From: Bacteroidaceae bacterium
GTDB lineage: Bacteria; Bacteroidota; Bacteroidia; Bacteroidales; Bacteroidaceae
Length of the DNA stretch: 11,062 nt
Assembly (NCBI GenBank): GCA_016292545.1
Contig: JAEDIG010000079.1
Location: 1-11,062 of the forward strand
Reading direction: 5' to 3'
Below the pieces are notes generated by a model. That model was not told the origin of the DNA and made no database searches. It saw only the letters and a list, made by a program, of their open reading frames with translations. Numbering within the stretch: position 1 is the stretch's first letter; each line of letters opens with the position of its first letter. The position numbers and the translations under genes were made by a program. Below are positions 6,804 to 11,062 of the stretch, in pieces.

Positions 6804-7568
6804 TCAGTCGAGCCTCAGTTCCAGCCCGTCGTAGCCCAAGAAGATGTTCTTGGGCAAACGGGCCTGCTCCTGGGCATGGGGGGCTATGTGGTGGCTCATG
6901 TGAATGAGATAGGTGGGTTGCGGCCCTATGGCACGGGCCATTTCCACGGCCTGCTCGATGGTCTGATGGGTGGGATGCGGCTCGTGGCGCAGGCCGCCCA
7001 GGATGAGCAGCCTCACTCCTTCCAGCGCCTCCAGCGTGCCGGGTCCAGGCCGGGTCATGTCTGTCAGATAACCCACATCGCCTATCCTGTAGCCCAGAAT
7101 GGGCAGTTTTCCGTGCATCACGGGCAAGGCCGTTATCTCCACCCCCTTCACCTCCACACGTTCCATGGGATGGAGGGTGTGGAGCAAAAGCTGAGGCACA
7201 CCAGGGTACTTGTTCTCCACCAGACAATAGGGTAGCCGCGTGCGCAGGTGGTCGGCGGCGTACGGGTCGGCATAGAGGGGAAGGTCGTGCATATAGGAAA
7301 AGGGGCGCAGGTCGTCAATGCCCCCCACATGGTCGTAGTGTTCATGGGTGATGAACACAGCGTCAATCATGCCGCTGTAGCCCAGACGCAGCATCTGCTC
7401 GCGGAAGTCCGGACCGCAGTCCACCAGCAGGGCGGCCTCGTCCGTCTGGAAGAAAGCCGAACACCGGAGACGCTTGTCGCGCGGGTCCGTGCTCTCGCAC
7501 GTGCTGCAATGGCAGCCTATCTGAGGCACTCCGCAACTGGTGCCCGTGCCCAGGAGGGTTATTTTCAT
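6804..7568 (-). CDS. PhnP-like MBL-fold metallo-hydrolase
   Basis: A 254-residue metallo-beta-lactamase-fold protein. The metal site is complete: THEHYDH (His75, His77, Asp79, His80), His152 in PVMHGK, Asp170 in YLTDMT and His223 in YLIHMSHH. The N terminus KITLLGTGTSCGVPQIGCHC carries a Cys-X-Cys-X2-Cys cluster (19, 21, 24). E. coli PhnP has the same arrangement, binding a structural zinc, and shares the C-terminal ending resembling LGYDGLEL. PhnP cleaves 5-phosphoribosyl 1,2-cyclic phosphate in the C-P lyase pathway, but no phosphonate gene is nearby, so a cyclic phosphodiesterase or related activity is only inferred. The gene starts 8 bases after the murB stop (ATGATG at 7571/7568). I chose the second ATG because MKITLLGTG is the typical family start; an upstream extension to 7679 runs inside murB and is rejected. 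Confidence 0.88.
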   Translation of the reverse strand: MKITLLGTGTSCGVPQIGCHCSTCESTDPRDKRLRCSAFFQTDEAALLVDCGPDFREQMLRLGYSGMIDAVFITHEHYDHVGGIDDLRPFSYMHDLPLYADPYAADHLRTRLPYCLVENKYPGVPQLLLHTLHPMERVEVKGVEITALPVMHGKLPILGYRIGDVGYLTDMTRPGPGTLEALEGVRLLILGGLRHEPHPTHQTIEQAVEMARAIGPQPTYLIHMSHHIAPHAQEQARLPKNIFLGYDGLELRLD

Positions 7569-7576
7569 CATCTCAA

Positions 7577-8638
7577 CTAGAAGGATAGGTTCGTAAGCAG
7601 TACATCGGGGATAAAATTCACTTCCGGCACCAAGGTCACACCAAACAGGCGCGCCACATCCTGCCGTATCGCCTGGCACAATCCGGCCACATCCATTCCT
7701 GTGGCTCCACCCAGGTTCACCAGCACCAGCGCCTGCCTGTCATGGACCCCCACAGGCCCCAGGCGTTTCCCCTTCCACCCGCTCTGCTCGATGAGCCAGC
7801 CTGCCGACAGCTTCCAGCCTCCCGTTCCGGCAGGATAATGAGGCATGGAGGGATAAAGGGCCAGCAGGCGGTCCTTGCAGGCTTCGTCCACCACAGGATT
7901 CATGAAGAAGCTGCCGGCGTTTCCCTGGACGGCAGGATCGGGCAGCTTTTGGCGACGGATGCGGATGATGGCCTCGCGCAGCTGGCCGGCCGTGGCAGAA
8001 GCGGGAGCGATTCCCTGGGAGACCAGCATGTCGGCCACGCCCCCATAGGAGGTGTCGGCCACAAAACGGCGGTTCAGCCGAAGCCACACGCGGGTGACGG
8101 CATAGCGGCCACGGAGGCAGGTTTTGAACACACTCGTGCGATAGCCGTAGCCACACTCGCCGGCTTCGAACCTGCGGGCAGAAGCATCCGAAAGGTCCAT
8201 ACACTCCACAGCCACGACATACTGCGAAGCCTCCGCTCCATAGGCCCCGATGTTCTGCACGGCCGCGGCTCCCACCTGGCCCGGTATGAACGACAGGTTT
8301 TCCAGCCCGTGCCATCCATGGGACACACAGAGGTCCACCAGTTCATCCCATTCCATGCCGCCGCCAACGCGGATGAGCACCCAATCATCGGTCGACTGCA
8401 TCACCTCCACACCCTTTACTTCCGACCGAAGCACCACTCCAGGAAAGTCGTCAAGGAAAAGCAGGTTGCTGCCGCTCCCCACATGGAGCCAAGGCAAAGC
8501 GGGCACTTCCGACCGGTGCCATCCGATGGCATCGGCCAGTTGCTGCTCGTCGGTGTAGCGCACAAAATAGAGGGCGTTGGCATGGATGCCAAAGGTGTTG
8601 TCATGAACCAGGTCGTAGTCTTGCTCGTAATAAAACAT
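7577..8638 (-). CDS. murB: UDP-N-acetylmuramate dehydrogenase (MurB, type I)
   Basis: A 353-residue FAD enzyme that uses NADPH to reduce UDP-GlcNAc-enolpyruvate to UDP-MurNAc, the second committed step of peptidoglycan synthesis in the cytosol. Motifs: NTFGI near the start (14-18), FAD-binding GSGSNLLF (54-61), ENLSFIPGQVGAAAVQNIGA (113-132), GYRTSVFK with Tyr166/Arg167 (E. coli Tyr158/Arg159), GNAGSFFMNPVV with catalytic Ser243 (E. coli Ser229), SAGWLIEQSGWKGKRLG, and PEVNFI with Glu339 (E. coli Glu325). The usual Lys after GSFF is Met here. An in-frame ATG exists at 8683 (368 residues). I prefer 8638 because NTFGI then sits close to its usual distance from the start, and the 15 extra codons use AT-ending codons unlike the rest of the gene. 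It lies between the DUF4348 lipoprotein and the PhnP-like gene. Confidence 0.95.
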   Translation of the reverse strand: MFYYEQDYDLVHDNTFGIHANALYFVRYTDEQQLADAIGWHRSEVPALPWLHVGSGSNLLFLDDFPGVVLRSEVKGVEVMQSTDDWVLIRVGGGMEWDELVDLCVSHGWHGLENLSFIPGQVGAAAVQNIGAYGAEASQYVVAVECMDLSDASARRFEAGECGYGYRTSVFKTCLRGRYAVTRVWLRLNRRFVADTSYGGVADMLVSQGIAPASATAGQLREAIIRIRRQKLPDPAVQGNAGSFFMNPVVDEACKDRLLALYPSMPHYPAGTGGWKLSAGWLIEQSGWKGKRLGPVGVHDRQALVLVNLGGATGMDVAGLCQAIRQDVARLFGVTLVPEVNFIPDVLLTNLSF

Positions 8639-8695
8639 AGGCTGATAGGAAAGTTTGCGATATACTGTTTGAAGAGAGGCCATGTGCAGCCCGGC

Positions 8696-9547
8696 TTAGC
8701 TGTCGTAGGACGTGAGCATCCACCTCTGGCCGCTCTTCTCGAAGGTGAACACCTCCATCAGTCCGTTTCCCTGGCCACATTTCTGCAGCACCATCCGGTT
8801 GGGATTGCGATAAGTCTGGCCGCCTCTCACATTGGTGATGATGCCCGACGGAACCTCCGGACAGAACGAAGGCCATTGCTCCACGTCGATGGTGCCGTCC
8901 ACCACAGTCATCTCATCCTCAGGGTCGAGATAACTGAAGTGCAGGGGCTGTTCGATGGAGGACATCTGGAAAAGGCTGTCTGTGCTGAAATGGCGGTAGA
9001 ACACCAGGAAATCGGACAGATCGGACTGCTGGATGAAGAGTTCCTTCTGTTCCACCAGGTTCCATCTTCCCTCCCTTCGCTCAAAATCGTACGACGTGAG
9101 GCCCAGCGAGGGCAGATTGTAGATTTCCACCATTACCTGGACGGGCATGCTGTCCTTCACCTCCTCTATCTGCTCCATACTGTTATATAATATGGTATAG
9201 TAGTCCTGCTCCATCCAAGAGAAGTCAGGGTTCCAGTCGGCCTGCTGGAGCATCAATGTGTCGCCGGCCGACCCTATCTTGGGCAGCGGAAAGCAAATGC
9301 GCTCGCGCTGGAGCCGCCTGCTCCGCGCAAAAGAGAACAGGAAATCCATGAAATTCTCGTCGAGGTGCGTCTCGTCGTCGATGCAGAGCAATTCGTCCTG
9401 AGCATCCAGGGTGTCGGCCCACAAGGTGTCTGCCTCCACATCGTCCGCTCCCACGTCGGCACGCGAGGCAGGTGTCTTTCCTGCGTCGCACGCATACAGG
9501 AGAAGTACACACAAAAAGGCAGTCAAGCCCAAAAACTTACATTCCAT
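8696..9547 (-). CDS. DUF4348 family lipoprotein
   Basis: A 283-residue lipoprotein with signal sequence MECKFLGLTAFLCVLLLYAC; the lipidated Cys is residue 20 (lipobox LLYAC). An acidic, threonine/alanine-rich linker (about 31-61) is followed by a globular domain starting LDENFMDFLFSFARSRRLQ (62-80). Later features are FLVFYRHFSTDSLFQMSS, a PLHFSYLDPEDEM segment, IDVEQWPSFCPEVPSG, and a C-terminal GNGLMEVFTFEKSGQRWML stretch. This pattern matches DUF4348 proteins of Bacteroidales as I recall them; their function is unknown. A frame to 9598 exists, but the lipoprotein signal and the promoter box at 9576-9583 fix the start at 9547. It heads the murB-PhnP-like-uvrB cluster, which suggests an envelope role only by association. 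Confidence 0.82.
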   Translation of the reverse strand: MECKFLGLTAFLCVLLLYACDAGKTPASRADVGADDVEADTLWADTLDAQDELLCIDDETHLDENFMDFLFSFARSRRLQRERICFPLPKIGSAGDTLMLQQADWNPDFSWMEQDYYTILYNSMEQIEEVKDSMPVQVMVEIYNLPSLGLTSYDFERREGRWNLVEQKELFIQQSDLSDFLVFYRHFSTDSLFQMSSIEQPLHFSYLDPEDEMTVVDGTIDVEQWPSFCPEVPSGIITNVRGGQTYRNPNRMVLQKCGQGNGLMEVFTFEKSGQRWMLTSYDS

Positions 9548-9575
9548 AGTCGATAGCTGACATATAAAAACGCTG

Positions 9576-9583
9576 CAAAAGTA
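9576..9583 (-). promoter_or_regulatory. Bacteroidetes -7 promoter box for the DUF4348-murB-MBL-uvrB cluster
   Basis: Minus-strand TACTTTTG followed by CA is a perfect TAnnTTTG box, 28 bases upstream of the DUF4348 ATG, giving a leader of roughly 20 bases. I see no clear -33 TTTG. It lies inside the longer open frame (to 9598), which supports the shorter lipoprotein start. Confidence 0.6.
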
Positions 9584-9626
9584 CAATTTTAATTCCATAT
9601 AGCGGTCATTTTCGCGCAGAAATGAT

Positions 9627-9634
9627 TACCTTTG
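9627..9634 (+). promoter_or_regulatory. Bacteroidetes -7 promoter box for pheS
   Basis: Plus-strand TACCTTTG followed by CA matches TAnnTTTG exactly and lies 41 bases before the pheS ATG, giving a leader of about 35 bases. It faces the box at 9576-9583, so the 128-bp region 9548-9675 holds two divergent promoters whose -7 boxes are 43 bases apart. No attenuator or T-box is apparent in the short leader. Confidence 0.6.
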
Positions 9635-9675
9635 CACCAAATTTCAAACAAACTACAGCAAAAACGCATAACAAG

Positions 9676-10695
9676 ATGATAGAAAAAATCGAGAAACTGA
9701 TGGCCGAGATAGAGGCCCTCCAGGCTGCAAGCGCCGAGGAAGCCGAAGCTCTGCGCATCAAGTACCTGAGCAAAAAGGGCGAGATTACTGCCCTGATGAA
9801 CGATTTCAGAAGCGTGCCCGCAGAACAGAAGAAAGAGGTGGGCATGCGCATCAACCAACTCAAGACGGCCGCCCTGGACAAGATAAACGCCCTCAAGAGC
9901 CAGGTAGCATGCGACAGCCAGAAGTGTGCCTGCATCGACCTCACCCGTTCGCCCTACCCCATCCGTCTGGGAACGCGCCATCCTCTCACCATCGTCCGCA
10001 ACGAAATCGTGGACATCTTCAGCCGACTGGGTTTCACCCTGGCCGAGGGACCCGAGGTGGAGGACGACTGGCATGTGTACAGCAGCATGAACTTTGCCGA
10101 TGACCACCCTGCCCGCGACATGCAGGACACCTTCTTCATCGAGAGCCACCCCGACATCATCCTGCGCAGCCACACCAGTAGCGTACAGGCACGCGTGATG
10201 GAGAAAAACCAGCCCCCCATCCGCGTCATCTGCCCTGGCCGTGTGTACCGCAACGAGGCCATCTCTGCCCGCGCCCATTGCTTCTTCCACCAGGTGGAAG
10301 GTCTCTACATAGACAAGAACGTGTCCTTCACCGACCTCAAGCAGGTGCTCCTCCTCTTCGCCCAGGAGATGTTTGGCCCCGACACCAAGATACGCCTCCG
10401 CCCCAGCTATTTCCCCTTCACGGAACCCAGTGCCGAGATGGACATCAGCTGCCACCTGTGCGGCGGCAAGGGATGCTCATTCTGCAAACACACGGGATGG
10501 GTGGAAATCCTGGGTTGTGGCATGGTGGACCCCGCCGTGCTGGAGGCCAACGGCATCGACAGCTCCGTTTATACAGGCTATGCTTTCGGCATGGGCATCG
10601 AGCGCATCACCAACCTGAAGTACCAGGTGAAGGACCTCAGGATGTTCTCCGAAAACGACACACGCTTCCTTGATGAGTTCGTGAGTGCGAACTAG
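9676..10695 (+). CDS. pheS: Phenylalanine--tRNA ligase alpha subunit (PheS)
   Basis: A 339-residue class II aminoacyl-tRNA synthetase alpha chain; with PheT (not in the window) it forms the alpha2-beta2 enzyme charging tRNA-Phe. The N-terminal coiled-coil arm (about 1-75) is rich in Lys/Glu/Ala. The core has HPLTIVRNEIVDIFSRLGF (102-120), FTLAEGPEVE, DTFFIESHPDIILRSHTSS (151-169), motif 2 PGRVYRNEAISARAHCFFHQ (187-206), RLRPSYFPFTEPSAEMD (240-256) and motif 3 YAFGMGIERITNLKY (302-316), ending DLRMFSENDTRFLDEF. An insertion with four cysteines (259, 262, 267, 270; Cys-X2-Cys-X4-Cys-X2-Cys) before TGWVEILGCGMV looks like a zinc knuckle absent from E. coli PheS. The frame opens at 9622, but MIEKIEKL at 9676 is the natural start, because the promoter box lies at 9627-9634. 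No pheT follows within the window. Confidence 0.97.
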   Translation: MIEKIEKLMAEIEALQAASAEEAEALRIKYLSKKGEITALMNDFRSVPAEQKKEVGMRINQLKTAALDKINALKSQVACDSQKCACIDLTRSPYPIRLGTRHPLTIVRNEIVDIFSRLGFTLAEGPEVEDDWHVYSSMNFADDHPARDMQDTFFIESHPDIILRSHTSSVQARVMEKNQPPIRVICPGRVYRNEAISARAHCFFHQVEGLYIDKNVSFTDLKQVLLLFAQEMFGPDTKIRLRPSYFPFTEPSAEMDISCHLCGGKGCSFCKHTGWVEILGCGMVDPAVLEANGIDSSVYTGYAFGMGIERITNLKYQVKDLRMFSENDTRFLDEFVSAN

Positions 10696-10702
10696 CAAAA
10701 GA

Positions 10703-10722
10703 CCTGTTTCCAAGAAACACGG
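10703..10722 (+). terminator. Hairpin after pheS
   Basis: TGTTTC/GAAACA (10705-10710 with 10714-10719) with a 3-base loop, extended by CC/GG around one bulged C. It begins 8 bases after the pheS stop. The following bases (ACAAACATAATCC) are not T-rich, so it is not a textbook intrinsic terminator. It may act as an RNA 3' end-protecting hairpin or work together with the GC hairpin just downstream. Confidence 0.4.
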
Positions 10723-10729
10723 ACAAACA

Positions 10730-10792
10730 TAATCCTCCCCCCCCCCTGCCATCCCGCATGAGGGACAGCAGCGGGAGGGGGGGGGTAATCCT
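10730..10792. repeat. C10/G9 hairpin flanked by 7-bp direct repeats
   Basis: A run of ten C (10737-10746) faces a run of nine G (10777-10785), separated by 30 bases that themselves contain TCCCGC/GCGGGA (10752-10757 with 10771-10776). An alternative inner pairing is CTGC..TCCC with GGGA..GCAG. The word TAATCCT stands directly outside both runs (10730-10736 and 10786-10792). The whole could be a very stable transcription stop for pheS or a minute inserted element with target duplication. The homopolymers are liable to slippage and to sequencing error. Confidence 0.6.
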
Positions 10793-11045
10793 ATTATGGT
10801 TGTCTGAGTTGTCGTTTATGCTCGGCTACAGTTATGACGGAGAAATGTCATCACCTATACAGAGGCAGGACAAGGAATGGAGAGTGAAGACTGCATTGTA
10901 TGGAGAGAAGAAAAACCTATCAGAAGCCATGGAGCCCTAAAACCGGTGTTTGTTCCAGTTCCAGTTGTTCCAATTAATTTCCGGAGGTATGAACACCCCT
11001 TATATACATATATAACTTATTATAATATAATTGCTAATAAATATC
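10793..11045. other. Intergenic stretch without a convincing gene
   Basis: No supported coding region, tRNA or known RNA was seen. A short open frame covers 10758-10940 but starts inside the GC hairpin, resembles nothing I know and lacks an RBS. Small features are an ATGAC/GTCAT inverted repeat (10834-10838 with 10847-10851), three copies of GTTCCA (10952-10957, 10958-10963, 10967-10972), and a strongly AT-rich segment from about 11000 to 11045 rich in TATA words that looks like an upstream promoter region. Confidence 0.5.
11026..11033 (+). promoter_or_regulatory. Candidate -7 box before the right-edge gene
   Basis: TATAATTG matches TAnnTTTG at all but one of the fixed positions. It lies in an AT-rich tract, 12 bases before an AAGGAGG motif. 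AT-rich DNA yields such words by chance, so this is a weak call. Confidence 0.3.
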
Positions 11046-11052
11046 AAGGAGG
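11046..11052 (+). promoter_or_regulatory. Consensus Shine-Dalgarno sequence at the right edge
   Basis: AAGGAGG is a full match to the anti-SD complement. No other start in this window has one; the nearest is AAGGA before the DUF4293 gene. The final base of the window is A, nine bases after the motif, so an ATG completed by the next two bases would be well placed. The gene itself is outside the window. The GGATATCC palindrome (11051-11058) overlaps the motif. Confidence 0.55.
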
Positions 11053-11062
11053 ATATCCATTA

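Noticed and set aside
4782..7235. 817-codon open frame on the plus strand, antisense to uvrB and the PhnP-like gene
   Set aside because: It is exactly in codon register with both sense genes, which share a frame. It stays open because those genes almost never use TTA, CTA or TCA codons, and its protein is an unrecognisable His/Val/Gly-rich string. The sense genes have complete family motifs.
7569..7679. Upstream extension of the PhnP-like gene to 7679
   Set aside because: It would overlap murB by about 100 bases in another frame; the family begins at MKITLLGTG.
7742..9190. 482-codon plus-strand frame antisense to murB and the DUF4348 gene
   Set aside because: In codon register with both sense genes, which lie in the same frame; a shadow of codon bias.
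10758..10940. 60-codon frame after pheS
   Set aside because: It starts inside the C/G hairpin loop, has no RBS or promoter box, and resembles no family I know.
10989..11015. Eight-codon leader peptide frame after GGAGG
   Set aside because: Only one base separates the GGAGG from the ATG, too close for initiation, and the peptide shows no attenuation pattern.
11046..11062. ATT at 11059 as an infC-like start after the strong SD
   Set aside because: Nothing downstream can be read, and an ATG completed just past the window is simpler. As far as I recall, infC lies elsewhere (next to thrS) in these bacteria.

Overview
The window looks like a chromosomal piece of a fairly GC-rich Bacteroidales bacterium, most likely a member of the Prevotellaceae. 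The support is the protein families (a DUF4293 protein next to an omega/Rpb6-type subunit and BamD, a DUF4348 lipoprotein, a long HtpG with a charged insertion), start codons mostly without Shine-Dalgarno sequences, and several matches to the Bacteroidetes -7 promoter box TAnnTTTG. The genus is inferred from protein resemblance only. Most of the content is core housekeeping. I see no CRISPR array, transposase, phage gene, tRNA or rRNA.

Layout. Positions 1-689 (+) hold the 3' end of htpG. It converges on a two-domain secreted GH43-type glycosidase at 828-2747 (-). The 138-bp gap between them holds a small terminator-like hairpin (696-711) and a striking 84-nt imperfect palindrome (718-801). 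A strong intrinsic terminator at 2815-2870 separates the glycosidase from the next minus-strand cluster, bamD (3747-4619) -> rpoZ-like omega (3373-3705) -> DUF4293 membrane protein (2888-3349). bamD has a -7 box almost touching its start codon. Upstream on the same strand lies a second cluster: DUF4348 lipoprotein (8696-9547) -> murB (7577-8638) -> PhnP-like metallo-hydrolase (6804-7568) -> uvrB (4734-6752). Its gaps are short and I see no internal terminator, so it is probably one operon starting at the promoter box at 9576-9583. pheS (9676-10695, +) is transcribed divergently from a 128-bp shared control region.

The last 367 bases (10696-11062) carry no convincing gene. They hold a hairpin just after pheS, an unusual hairpin made of a 10-C run and a 9-G run bracketed by 7-bp direct repeats, an AT-rich promoter-like stretch, and a consensus AAGGAGG ribosome binding site that ends the window. 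It probably belongs to a gene starting at or just past the right edge.

The genes serve envelope building (BamD for outer-membrane proteins, MurB for peptidoglycan, two lipoproteins), DNA repair (UvrB), transcription (omega), translation (PheS), protein folding (HtpG) and plant-type glycan use (GH43). No undescribed multi-gene system is evident. The best leads are non-coding: the 718-801 palindrome, the 10730-10792 C/G hairpin and the consensus SD at the right end.
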